The notes below the pieces were generated by a model that was given only the letters and a program-made list of their open reading frames with translations, had not been told where the DNA came from and searched no databases. DNA of 64,000 bases. Source: Cryptomeria japonica (Eukaryota > Streptophyta > Pinopsida > Cupressales > Cupressaceae). Numbering within the stretch: position 1 is the first letter of the stretch; every line of letters begins with the position of its first letter. Below, piece by piece: positions 9,683-20,247 of the stretch. The stretch is from assembly GCF_030272615.1 (NCBI RefSeq), contig NC_081410.1:121520640-121584639 (forward strand), read 5' to 3'. Made by a program: the position numbers and the translations under genes.

Positions 9683-11092
9683 TGTTTGCATATGATGAAG
9701 CGGTGATAATGTATGTTGTCATTGATGTCAATAAGTGAACAAGTATATGGTACTCAAGCAGGTGAACCGATATAAATTGGTGTGAAGACTAGAAGTGGCT
9801 ATAGTCAACCGGGATGGAGTGAACCGGTGTCAGGGTTCACAAGTCGGGGTTCACAGTTTGACTACCAGTTTGTAGTCTCAGTTCAGCTCAAGGGTTTCCG
9901 GTTTGGCGGTTTGGATTGTGCGGTGCAATTGATGATGTTTTGTGATGAGTTAGTTAAGAGATAAGGATGAGATCGAGAGGCGACGTCGGCTATGTGCATG
10001 TGAAGATCGAATGCATTGAATGTATACCTCGGGAATGTGCATTTTTCTTAGAGGTATGAGAAAAGCGCGTGATGGGTTACTATTTTCAAGATGCAGTGAA
10101 GATCAGATGATGCAGAATGACTTGAGATCTGTTTTAAATTGTTTCACTCTATGCAATATATTTTGACTGTCAGGATTGGACTGCTTGTAATTGCAAACCT
10201 AAAATGTTTAGGGTTTAGCGTTTTTGCTACCGACCTAATTGTTGTCTATAAGGTCGATGATGTTTGTTATTGTAAGTGTTGGCAAAAGTTGTGTTTGTGT
10301 CTGCGTGTTGAGATACTTGCCAAACCAAGGTGTGGAATCTGCAGAGTGTGATTGCAGAGGAGAGGAACTGAAAAGGATATGCATTAGCAACTAGTGTTGT
10401 TATCGAATCGGAGCTTTACCTGTTGACTTCTAACCATCTCAACAGAAGGAAAATCCCTTGACCAGGTAGCTTTAATAGGCTTGTTGCAAATCCTCTATCC
10501 AGGTGACTCAAGTTCATTGAGTTATTTAAATCCTCTAGCGAGGTAACCTTTAACAGGGTTTATAGCCATCCATTAACCGAGTGATCTCTAACAGGATCGG
10601 TTCCTAACAAAATCTTATTGTAAAGTCTTTAACTGGACTAGGCTCCTAACTGAGTGGACTTCAAAAGAGTTCAAAACAATCTTGAGGGTATTCATCCCCG
10701 CCGTGGTTTTTCCCATTTGGGTTTCCACATGAAAAATCTATGTCATGGGTTGTGTATTTTTCATGTGATGATTGAGTAGTTTTTTGTTCAGTTGTATATG
10801 CATGCAGAGCTAATGGTTGTGATATTACTAAGACAACTCATGCATGATCCAACTAGTAAAATAGATATCTAGATTTGAAAATTGTTGGATGCTATTTGAT
10901 GTACTTTTGTTTTACCAGTTTAGTTGTCTGAAGCATTTCTGTTAACCGGTATTGCTATAGTTAAGTGCAATGGTATAGTAAATCGGATTATCAATGTTCT
11001 AAACTGTCAGAGCATTGAGTTTTTTTTTGTCTGCTGATTCACCCCCCCTCTCAGTACAAATTAGGATCTTAGAGATTCACTCTTATTCATCA
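9683..11092 (+). repeat. 3' LTR of copia B (1410 bp)
   Basis: Starts TGTTTGCATATG after the polypurine tract and ends TTATTCATCA, matching the end of the 5' LTR remnant. It contains tttttcccatttgggtttcc near 10708 and the box ctgattcaccccccctctca near 11034. Between 10480 and 10690 short phrases such as accgagtgatctctaacagg recur. Confidence 0.88.
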
Positions 11093-11459
11093 ATATCAAC
11101 TTCAAGGTACTCAATAATGGTAAATGGATCACCCCAAGGATTCTTTCAAGGGGAAAAAGGATTAAGACAAGGGGACCTAATATCCCCTTTCCTTTTTTTC
11201 ATAATGGATAATGCACTTAACAGGGCAATATCCAGAATGAAAACACAAGGTGAATGGGAAGGAATTAAAATTATCCAAGACATTTCATACTTCTCTCACC
11301 AAATGTTTGTTGATGACACATTACTATATAAATCATCTACCATCAGTGAAGCTTAAAAAATAAATGCTTTACTACAAAAATATACAGAGGAATCTGGACA
11401 ATCAATAAACACAACTAAAGCCAATATATACTTCTTCAACACCACAAAGAGAATACAAA
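11093..11459 (+). pseudogene. LINE reverse transcriptase fragment
   Basis: The frame reads MVNGSPQGFFQGEKGLRQGD then LISPFLFFIMDNALNRAI and HQMFVDDTLLYKSSTISEA, the non-LTR RT motifs around the catalytic box (FVDD here, usually FADD). It continues after a stop as NALLQKYTEESGQSINTTKA and stops matching at about 11459. Its 5' part must lie left of element B, which appears to have landed in it. Confidence 0.85.
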
Positions 11460-12287
11460 TTCTATGTAGGGAGAATGATGTCATGCATTTTATTCATGAC
11501 CTTTCTCCTCGCATAGAAATCACTAAAAATGAGCTTTTAGATGATGAAGATGTTCTTCCCCAATCTTCCAAAAAGGATAAGCTTGATAAAGGAAAATAGA
11601 TTGTCATTTCACATGATAGCCCTCCTTCATCTACAAATCCTTTTCTGCCTCCTTACACATCAGATTTCAAATAAATTCATGATCATGTTCCTCCATCTAG
11701 TCAACTGCAACATTCTTATAGTCGTGACTTTCATATAATTACAAAACAAGGTTTTCAAGGACAAGGAATTGGGAAATTTGAGCATGGAATTTGTGTCCCT
11801 ATAAATGCTCCTACACAAACTACTACAAGAGGTCTAGGAAGTAGTACCCCTCTTTCTATGGATGAATTTGTCAGGCTTCAAAACTTTAAAGATTACCCCC
11901 AAAAACATCAAATCAAGAGAGCCCACAAGAATGCTTCTTCTTCAAAGTGACCTTTTTGTTCATTTCATCAAACCCATAATGAAACTTCTTCTCCTAGCAA
12001 AACCCTCTCCTTTATGTCAAAACAATGTCTATCATCCTGACAGATTAGCTACAAGAATCTATTGGAGATTGAAATATGACAAGAATATTTCCTTTCCTCC
12101 TCAAAATAAAAACAAAAATTTTAAGCAAGTGACAGGTATTGAATATTGCATTTTTCATTATTCATATTCACACTCTCTTGGAAAATGTTATGCATTTAAG
12201 AAATTTGTTCAACTACAATATGATCTTGCACACATTTGTCTCACAGAAGATCTAGTTATATTTCTTGGTAAAAACATTGTGCCTTAG
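11460..12287 (+). pseudogene. gypsy C gag/protease-like remnant with G-patch-like motif
   Basis: A broken frame gives DLSPRIEITKNELLDDEDVL, then after stops KQGFQGQGIGKFEHGICVPI, a glycine-spaced stretch resembling the G-patch found in some plant gypsy polyproteins. Further on is EYCIFHYSYSHSLGKCYAFK (C-x2-H-x5-H-x4-C), which recalls a zinc-binding motif near the gag end of Tat-like elements. I cannot place it more precisely. Stops at about 11600, 11670 and 11950 make it a pseudogene. Confidence 0.45.
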
Positions 12288-13691
12288 GACTTCCTTTACC
12301 TTCATGTTGCTCTTCACCCTATGGCATAATTAGCCCATTTCAAGAGGGCTCTTTATCATTAGTGGTGGTAGTGTTTCATTTTAACACACTTTGGGGCAGC
12401 AACATGAAGTCCATTTTTCTTCTTCTTTCTATGCATTTATCTTTATCTTGGTGCATTATTCATTATTAGATCTCTTTTCTTGCATAGGGCTATTATTATG
12501 TGAGCATATAATTGTTCTTTGGTTTTCCTCTTTTCTTGGAGAGGGGCATCTTTAATGAGTACTACACTTCTTCTCTTTCCTTCATTCTCTTGGAAATCTT
12601 ACCTATTCTATGGTTTCGATTATTCGCAAGTATGATATGCCCCTTAATAGGGAATGTTCTCTTGAGAAGTATGTATCCCTTCCTTGAAAGGATTTGTTCC
12701 ACTAGGATGACATATCTCTTGAAACTAATCACCATCAGAAAATGTGTAATATTTCTCCTTGTTCTCCTCACTTGGGGGACAAGGATTTTCACTCCTTTTC
12801 CTTTCTTTCTTTCACATGTATCATTATTTCCTTTAGGGGCTGCATTTTTCATATGTGATTATCATTTCTTACAATGGTATGCTTTTATGACTAATCCCCC
12901 TTGGGGAATATATGATGCTTTTTCTCTCTTATTTTTTGAAGATTGCCACCTCTTGAGACGTGTATTTTGCCATTACTAATATATTTTCTTACATGTGTTC
13001 AGGTAAGATCATTGCACATTTCCTTATGTTTAATCTCTCTCTAGTAGGTTGTGTAAGCTCTTCTTATTGTCCCTTAGCTTGGGGGGCAATGATCCTTCTC
13101 TCTCTCTTTCTCTAGGGATCCACTTTTCTCTATTAAGTGGATGGTGTGAGTTATCTTAGTTGATGCCATTACTTGTGCACGGTTGTTGGTTATTGGTTCA
13201 AAGATTCTTACATATACAAGAAGTGGTAATCCTTGACTATGACCTCTTTTACACCTGGTAATGTACATCTATGATAAATCCAACCATCCCTCTGGGGGCT
13301 AAACGTGAGTCATCCCTCATCAAGAATCCCTTTCACCTAGAAATAGAAGGAAGGATTGCATTCTTGTTCTTTCCTTTTCTTGTTCTAGAAGATGTTATAT
13401 TTGTCGAAGACAACTCCTCTTTGGGGTAGATGTCTTTTGAACAAAGATCTCTTCTCCTCCAAGGATCACCTTTACACTTACAATAAGATATCTCTTTTCA
13501 ACTATTTTACCCTTGCTTGAAGAGTATTTCCCTCTCTAGCTTGGATTTATGACATTGTTGCATAGTGGATATCTTCTTTGTGATATAGGTAGGTATCCTT
13601 GTTCTTTCCTTAAGATATCAATATCAACCTATGTTGACATCTTAAGAGGGGGGCACGCACACTACTCCTTTGTACTATACTTGTCTATTGC
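12288..13691 (+). other. gypsy C 3' noncoding region, T/C-rich
   Basis: No gene is supported. The plus strand is pyrimidine-rich (many ctctctt/ttcttc runs), and the long frames seen in it are hydrophobic by composition. It probably belongs to the long 3' untranslated part of element C. Confidence 0.5.
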
Positions 13692-14035
13692 ATTGTATAA
13701 TGGGACATTCTTGGAACCAGAGGGAAGCCTCTTAGAGAAAGATGTCATCACTTTTATTGTATAGTGGGTCATTCTCAGAACCAGAGCACGGTCTCTTAGA
13801 GCGAGATGTCTTCACTTTTTCTTTTCTTATACAATGGGTCATTCATGGAACCGAAGCACGATCTCTTAGAGTGAGATGTCTTTACTTTTTCTTTTCTTAT
13901 ACAATGGGTCATTCTCGAAACTAGAGCATGGTCTCTCAGAGGGAGATTACGCCAGTTTTCTTTTATGCAGGGTGATTATTCTCAGAACCAGAGCACAAAC
14001 TCTTAGAGTGGTATGTTACACCTTTCTTGACACTT
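13692..14035 (+). repeat. five imperfect tandem copies of a 63-70 bp unit
   Basis: The core atgggtcattctcagaacca followed by gagcacggtctcttagag recurs with spacing of about 64, 70, 70 and 63 bases (tgggtc-type cores near 13703, 13765, 13835, 13905, 13968). The copies differ by scattered substitutions. It lies between the coding remnant and the LTR of element C. Confidence 0.85.
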
Positions 14036-14699
14036 GTACTATACACTTTATACAGGTTGTAGCGTACTCAGACATAGACTCATATGAGGCACTTCGAACC
14101 TGACTTACACACACGCGCATGAGGTTGAGTGGAACTAACGGTGTTCTCACTCTCTCTGTTTACATGGATCACCTAGAAAGGCTCTAGGGGCGAGATTTTC
14201 CATGTCCTTCTCTCCATGGATCACCTAGTTTTAGGGGCGAGACGTCCATGATTTCTTTCTTCTTCGCCTTTCTTCACATGGATCACCAAAGTGTGTATTC
14301 ATGTTCTCTCTCTTCTTCCTCTAATGAACTCATAGTTTTACTATTGATGGTTCATGGATGATGTCAGCTTTGCTCTTTTATGTGATCGCTTATGTTTATG
14401 TGATGGCATTGGTCTTTGTGTCTTGTTTAGTTTGTCTTCTTCTGTATTGTTCTTGTCGTGTGTCTTTTTGTGCTTTGTCTTTGTTTTTGTGTGTCTTGTG
14501 CCTTTTGTTTTGTGTTCTCTTGCATATGTTGGCATGCGTTGCGACCCTAAGATTGGGAGCTTTTCACTCCTCCATATTAGTAGTGTCTTATACTCCTTGT
14601 TGTATTGCTCTGCATCCCTCGTCTTCATCTCTCTCTTTCTTCTACTTAACCGGCAGTAGCGACATAAGCCATACTCCCACTAAAGTGGGGGCTAAAGGT
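14036..14699 (+). other. gypsy C pre-LTR region and polypurine tract
   Basis: No gene. It contains a second short repeat, catggatcacc with (c)taggggcgaga, near 14163, 14213 and 14276. Just before the LTR lies the purine-rich taaagtgggggctaaaggt (14681-14699), the likely polypurine tract. Confidence 0.6.
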
Positions 14700-14867
14700 T
14701 GTGTCATAAAATTATGACCCCTGTAATTTTAACCACATTTGGGGTCCTCATCTTGGTGATGACATCTCCTTCCCTAACCGTGACCTATTTATGCATTCTC
14801 ACCCCTTCACCCTTCCTCCTTCATGACCTGTTTCTGCCCTAGACCCTGTCTAGGCCCCAAAATAGGG

Positions 14868-14926
14868 TAGGACAAAGGCATGGCATCCCTTTCCCCCTAG
14901 GACAAGGGTGTGGCACCCTTTTCCCC
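14868..14926 (+). repeat. two tandem ~30-bp hairpin units in the C LTR
   Basis: The units are taggacaaaggcatggcat (then ccctttccccc) and taggacaagggtgtggcac (then ccttttcccc). The second folds as AAGGGTG-TGG-CACCCTT with a further GGA/TCC beyond one mismatch. The solo LTR has 31-bp hairpin units at the matching position. Confidence 0.7.
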
Positions 14927-15043
14927 AACCCTTAGGGTGGCCTTACGTCAGGTCTTCCCGGTCTCCCATGCATAATTTGTCTTTAGGATTTGCGATTCCT
15001 CTTTGTCAACCTTTGGTGGTTGAAAATTAATCCTTGGAGCATG

Positions 15044-15050
15044 TATAAAA
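15044..15050 (+). promoter_or_regulatory. TATA box in the gypsy C LTR
   Basis: TATAAAA in the context gcatgtataaaaggggat, about 345 bases into the LTR. This suits the core promoter for the element's RNA. The start site itself cannot be read. Confidence 0.6.
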
Positions 15051-15869
15051 GGGGATTCAATTCTCTCATTTGAGGAGGATGAGAGGCATAAGGATAAGAT
15101 ACGAGATTTCAAGTTCATCATCAAGCATTCAAGTCTTCTTTATTCATCCATTAGAGAAACATTACAACATTCATTCGCAAGCATGTCTGTGTGTTAGGGT
15201 TTTGTCATGTTACATGCCATTTCATACAACATTTGTGGTTACATTCAAGAAGCAAAGAAATCAGCATTAACAAGTTGCAGATCTACAAGGTATACATTTC
15301 CATTGTTTACATTCAAGAATTTGCAATTACTTTCTTTCAAGGTTGATTCCTCAATCGAGGTTTGACTGAGGCAAACCCCTATCCACAACCCCCCTTTCTT
15401 CTCTTTTTTGTGTGTAGGTTGTAGGTGCGCAGCTGTAATTGCAGGTTTGGGCTTCATTTGCAGAGACGAAAGAACCCTTTTCGTTTCATGGATTTTGTGG
15501 AGGACCATGTACATTCTCGCCACGGTCTCGACGACTTTTCTCAAAATTTGCAGGGCAAATCCGTATCAGTCTAATTAGCTCAGATGCAAAGTTACAGAGT
15601 GATCTTGAACCGGTAGCTCCTCATTTCACTCATTTTCCCTCTTTTCCGCATAGTCAATAAGTCAACTTTCTGATTTACAAAATAGGGTGAATCACACTTC
15701 AACCCTTCAATCCACTTGGAATTCACATCCTTGTTTCCGTTGGATTTGGATCTAGGGGATTCAAGCCCCTCTTTTAAATGTAAAGTTCCTCCCAAGTGAA
15801 AATCATCCTAGTGGCTTCTTTTCTCTCTCCTAGGTGGAGAGTCATTAGTATCCAATTTTCCACTTTACA

Positions 15870-16866
15870 TACTACTGCTGAAATCAAAGATGTTGAACAT
15901 AAAATAAGAGCTAAGGAAGCATTGCTGAGTGTCGTGACCGATTCAAAGATGACTAATGTGATGGAACTTCAGACTACACATGAGATCTGGAAAAGGTTAG
16001 AGACCTTGTATGAAGGAGATGCACAAGTTAAAGTTTTTAAGTTGTAGAGTTTGAAAGGAATGTTTGAGACATTGAAGATGGGAGAAGATGAGAACATAAC
16101 ATCCTTTATGGCTAAATTAAATGAACTTTCTATGAACATTAGATGTATCGGTGGAACTCTTGAACAAGATGAGATTGTTGCTAAGGTGTTGAGATCCTTG
16201 CCTCCTACTTACAAAGCCAAAGTTGTTGATATTTATGAAATCCGAAGTGTGACTACTATGACAAGAGACATGGTTGGTAAGCTTGTTGCATTTGATTTGA
16301 GTGAATTTGGTGAATCAGATGGTAAATTTGAGACTGCATTTAAAGCCTCTTTATCGAAAAAGCAGAAGTATGACCCAGGACAAATTTCATCTAGGGTTTC
16401 AAGATATGAAAGGGAAATGAGAGAGATGGAAGAACAAGAGAAAGAGTTGGATGAGCTTGAAGCACCTATTGCTCGAAGATTTCCTAAGGGGGCTTGTAAG
16501 TATGATGGAAAGTTACCTTTTAAATGTTTCTCTTGTAATAAGATAGGATATTTTGCTTCTACGTGTCCTGAAAGGATGTCTACATCTGATAAGTATTAAA
16601 GACATGATAAATATGAGAAGCATGATAGATATGAGAAGCATGATAAGTATGATAAGCCCTATAAGCCTAACCGAAAGTACATATATCATAAGAGATGCTA
16701 TTATGTTGTTGATGAAGGTGTCATAAATAAGGAATCTAAGAATGGGAATTCTAAAGATGAATTTGTATTTATTGCTTTCAAGGAAGATGATCTGGTACTA
16801 GTGAATCCTACAAGCTTCATTGTTGAGGAGAAAGCTTTGGCTGCTAAGAATGAAGAAAAAGATGAA
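15870..16866 (+). pseudogene. copia D Gag (N-terminus missing)
   Basis: The frame reads KIRAKEALLSVVTDSKMTNV, HEIWKRLETLYEGDAQVK, a TAG at 16045-16047, then MGEDENITSFMAKLNELSMN, VAKVLRSLPPTYKAKVVDIY and a knuckle CFSCNKIGYFASTC near 16528. In the CCHC knuckle the His is Tyr, so zinc binding should be lost. A TAA follows at about 16597, and Lys/Asp/Tyr-rich codons continue past it toward the protease. Confidence 0.84.
16609..16663 (+). repeat. 18-bp repeat encoding HDKYEK
   Basis: Three copies of catgataaatatgagaag-like sequence encode HDKYEK, HDRYEK and HDKYDK. It is a short in-frame expansion between the Gag knuckle and the protease. Confidence 0.75.
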
Positions 16867-18120
16867 TAGGTAATTGGCAGCGATTGTTCGCATCATATGA
16901 CAAGTGATAAAGGCAAATTTGTGAATATGGAGAGGTATGATGGTGGTATAGCAAGATTTGGAGATGATAAAGCTTGTGTGATTCGTGGTAGAGGTTCTAT
17001 TTCTTTTGATGGTAAGCATAATACTGATGATGTCTTATATGTTGAAGGTTTCAAGCATAATATTTTGAGTGTTGGACACATGGTTGATAAGGGATATAAT
17101 TTGCAATTCAAGAATGGTAAACGCAAGATTCTAAATGCCTCTAGTATAGATATTGCATCAGGAACAAAGAGTAAACGTAATATCTTTTACTTAAATGTCA
17201 GTGAGAAAAGTTGTTTGATTGTTCAGATTGATGAAAGTTGGTTGTGGCATAGAAGGATGTATCATGTTAATTTTGATTGTATGATAAGGATAAGTTCTAC
17301 TCAAGTTGTTAGAGATTTTCCTAAGATTGTGAAGCCTTCTAATCCAATATGTAAAGAATGTCAGTTGGGAAAGGAAACAAGAACTACATTTAAGAGTAAG
17401 TTGTATACATCTAATGGATTATTAGGTCATGTTCATACTAACTTGTGTGGCTCTACAAGAGTAACAAGCATGCAGGGTGATATGTATTTCATTTTGTTGA
17501 TTAATGACTACTCTAGAATGATGTGGGTTACCTTTCTAAGGGAGAAATCAGAAGCACTGGAGAAATTCAAGATATTCAAAGCTAAGGTGGAGACTGATAT
17601 GAGATTGAAGCTGAAGTGTTTGAGATCTGACAGAGGAGGAGAATTCACATTCGGTGAATTTGATTCATTTTGTGAGGGGAATGGAATTAGAAGACAATTA
17701 TCTGCCCCTAGAACCCCTCAGTAGAATGGAGTTGTTGAAAGGAAGAACATAACTATTTTGGATGTTGTTAGAACTATGTTGATTGAAGGAAATGTTGCAC
17801 AAGGAGAGAAGTTGTTAGCATTGTTGTTTACACATTCAATCGAGTGCATATAAAAGATGATTCGGGTAAGACTCTTTATGAATTATGGTTTGGTCATGTT
17901 CCTACAGTTAGATATTTCAGAGTTTTTGGAAGCAAATATTTTATCAAAAGAGATGAGGATAGAGGGAAGTTTCATTCAAGATGTGATGAAGGAATGTTCT
18001 TGGGTTATTCTACTAAGAGAAAGGCCTATCAGTGTTTCAATAAGAGGTTGAACAAGATAGTGGAAAGCGCAAATGTGAAGGTTGATGAATCTCATGGGAA
18101 AGATCAGACCATGCGGATAT
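16867..18120 (+). pseudogene. copia D protease, GAG-pre-integrase and integrase
   Basis: After a TAG at 16867 the protease reads VIGSDCSHHMTSDKGKF: the D-S-G triplet has become G-S-D. Then come GGIARFGDDKACVIRGRGSI, SWLWHRRMYHVNFDC, CKECQLGKETRTTFKSK, LGHVHTNLCGSTRVTSMQGD (first catalytic Asp is Asn), CLRSDRGGEFTFGEF (second Asp kept) and RQLSAPRTPQ, a TAG, then NGVVERKNITILD (Glu kept). The post-core part (LWFGHVPTVRYFRVFGSK, GMFLGYSTKRKAYQCFNKR) follows in another frame. Confidence 0.87.
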
Positions 18121-18905
18121 GAGATTGATGATCAGGATATTATTCCTAAGCCTGTAAAGGCCAAGATCCTAACAGTTAATTCGGATATTGCTGTTGCTGG
18201 TGAAGAAGTACAAGAACCTAAGAATCAAAACAATTAGAAGACTCTGAGGTATATGAAATTAAATCATTCAAAGAATCAAATTATTGGTCATAAAAACAAA
18301 GGTGTGATGACTAAGAGAAGGATTGTTGTTGAAGAGATATGCCTGATTTCCAAGATTGAACCTAAATATGTTCTTTAAGATTGTAAGGATGAGAAATGGA
18401 TAAAAGATATGGAGGAAGAGTTGAATCATATTGAGAAGAATAACACATGGGAACTTGTTCCGAGACCTAAAGACAAGAATGTGATTGACACTAAATGGGT
18501 GTTCCAGAATAAAATGAATGAAGCCGGTGAAGTGGTAAGAAAGAAAGCAAGATTGGTCTGTAAGGAATGTTCTTAGATGGAAGGTATTGATTATGAGGAG
18601 ACTTTTGCTCCGGTAGCTAGAATTTAAGTTGTTAGATTGCTGCTTGCATATGCTTCTTACAGGAATTTCAAGGTATATTAGATGGATGTGAAGTCAACGT
18701 TTTTGAATGGTGACTTGGAAGACAAAGTCTACATTGAGCAATCAGAAGTATGCTTATTATCAGATGAAGGAGACATGGTATGCAAATTGAAGAAAGCATT
18801 GTATCGACTGAAGCAAGCCGCTAGAGCCTAGTATGCTAGATTGCACAAGTATTTGATGAAGTTGGGATTTTGTAAAGGTACTACTGACAGTAAGTTATAC
18901 TTTAA
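18121..18905 (+). pseudogene. copia D reverse transcriptase, first part
   Basis: It reads MEEELNHIEKNNTWELVPRP, TKWVFQNKMNEAGEVVRKKA, then a stop, [12 protein letters not shown], a stop, [20 protein letters not shown] and KKALYRLKQAARA (the GLKQAPR signature, mutated), ending at SKLYF where the TIR element begins. At least five in-frame stops are seen. Confidence 0.85.
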
Positions 18906-19825
18906 GGGGTAAAAATACAAATTTGTGTCACACTTTTATAAAGGAAATGGTCAATGTTGATTCAACTTTCTAAATTAAATCAATAGAAAGTAAAATATAT
19001 GTTTTTAATTTGAAAGGATGTAAATTAAGAAAAATTTAAAAGATTATTTGAATGTAGTTTTTTATAAAGTAAACACTATAATTTGGTTGCTGATAAAATG
19101 TTGAAATTGAAGTTACACAAGCCACCACACTTTATTTAGTAAATTTTACCCCTTTTTCTTCAATTTTTTTATGTAAATTGATAACTTGAAACTTTAGTGG
19201 CACATGTATATTTTTTTTTATTATTTTTTTATAAATATATATTTTTCAATAAATTTGAAAAGTTGTGTGTGCTGAAATATAACTCTTTCCAATTCTCACC
19301 ACTTTTTTTCTTAACTATTTATCTAAATTAGAAAAGAATTATAACATCTTGGCATAGATTCTTTTATCTACTGCATCATATTTTTTTCAAAAAATTTAAA
19401 TAAATTTTAGTATTTTTCTTTGACAAGATAATTAACCTCATATTTTAGTGTTGATGACCTACTTTCAGTAAAAATAAAATATAAAATATAAAATCTAATA
19501 AAAATATTAAAAGATATATATTAGAAAATTCACTTATAGATCTATAAAAGGGTATGTTTACATTTCAAAAAGAAAATTATTTATGAGAGTAGGAATTGTT
19601 GAAACATCGAGATTTTATTGTTTTTGGTAATTAGACCCAAAGTGGTATAAAATATACATTTAGCAGACATTTCCAATTGGAAAAGTTGCGACCCATGTAT
19701 AACGTAGCTATAATGAATCTATATAGGCATATGTTTGACTAAAATTAATTTTTAGTTAGAATTACTTAGATTCACTTGTGCTGATAAGTTGGTCTAAAAT
19801 GTGACACAATTTTGTGCTTTTACCG
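18906..19825 (+). mobile_element. 920-bp non-autonomous TIR transposon, PIF/Harbinger-like
   Basis: The left end ggggtaaaaatacaaattt then gtgtcacactttt and the right end (reverse complement) cggtaaaagcacaaaattg then tgtcacatttta form imperfect inverted repeats of about 30 bases. TAA flanks both sides (18903-18905, 19826-19828). Excision in thought restores the host frame as YF-KVDNDSI. The inside is AT-rich without a credible gene. TAA duplication and GG-starting ends suggest PIF/Harbinger (inference); strand is arbitrary. Confidence 0.85.
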
Positions 19826-19828
19826 TAA

Positions 19829-20247
19829 GGTTGATAATGATAGCATTTTGATTGTTGAAGTGTTTGCGCATGACATTGTTTTTGGAGGAGATGATGATTT
19901 GAGTATGAAGTTTGTTGATGATATGCAAAAGGAATTTCAGATGTCTATGATACGTGAGATGAAATTCTTCTTAAGATTGCAGATTACATAGACTGGACAA
20001 GGTATTTTCATTTCTCAATCTAAGTATGTGAACCAATTATTGAAGAAATTTGGGTTAGATGATTCCAAACCTGTGGGAACTCCTATGGTGACTGGATGCA
20101 AGTTGTCTAAACAAGATGAATCTCAAAAAGTCAATCAGAATTTCAAGCTAATCCTAAAGTGATTCATGTTACTGTTGTGAAGAGGATTTTAAGGTAATTG
20201 AAGGGGACTGTTAATTATGGTTTGTGGTATTCGAAGAAAATTGATTT
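19829..20247 (+). pseudogene. copia D reverse transcriptase and thumb, second part
   Basis: It resumes as KVDNDSILIVEVFAHDIVFG. The catalytic FVDD is FAHD, so one position of the acidic pair is lost. Then DDMQKEFQMSMIREMKFF, SQSKYVNQLLKKFGLDDSKP and KLSKQDESQKVNQN appear. About 40 codons of the thumb are missing near 20135 before VKRIL and GTVNYGLWYSKKIDF, where copia E was inserted. Confidence 0.83.

Larger units (their letters stand above)
5574..11092 (+). mobile_element. Ty1/copia retrotransposon B (5' LTR split by element A)
   Basis: The order is LTR fragment (5574-5870), primer site, gag, protease, integrase, RT, RNase H, polypurine tract, LTR (9683-11092). The last 290 bases of both LTRs match closely by eye. 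Most of the 5' LTR must lie left of element A, outside the window. The Gag opening MMKREGPKFNRDN is shared with element I, so B and I are one family. The integrase C-terminal third is deleted and the protease triplet is altered. Confidence 0.9.
11460..15869 (+). mobile_element. Ty3/gypsy remnant C with 3' LTR
   Basis: The right end is an LTR (14700-15869) preceded by a purine tract. The left end holds a degraded gag/protease-like stretch. No RT or integrase is visible, so either the central pol was deleted or the element was non-autonomous. LTR assignment rests on strong similarity to the solo LTR at 59028-60298. Confidence 0.65.
14700..15869 (+). repeat. 3' LTR of gypsy C (1170 bp)
   Basis: Starts TGTGTCATAAAATTATG and ends TTCCACTTTACA. 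The solo LTR at 59028-60298 (minus strand) matches in order at the start, around TTGTGTGTAGGTTG (near 15405), GGAGGACCATGTAC (near 15499), CCCCTCTTTTAAATGTAAAG (near 15767) and at the end (TTTTCTGCTTTACG there). It directly abuts element D gag at 15870. Confidence 0.85.

Noticed and set aside
12512..12979. 155-codon plus-strand frame rich in Phe/Leu
   Set aside because: Composition of a T-rich non-coding stretch gives hydrophobic codons. No domain, no sensible start context, and it lies in the 3' region of gypsy C.
13692..14035. possible CRISPR or satellite array
   Set aside because: Units are directly adjacent and diverged, with no unique spacers. Only five copies are present, so it is a local tandem repeat.
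14354..14717. overlapping hydrophobic frames of 101 and 119 codons
   Set aside because: Both arise from ttgtgtcttgt-type T/G-rich sequence just before an LTR and run into the LTR. No membrane protein family is recognisable.
16609..16663. CRISPR-like short repeats
   Set aside because: The units are contiguous 18-mers encoding HDKYEK without spacers, in plant retroelement DNA.
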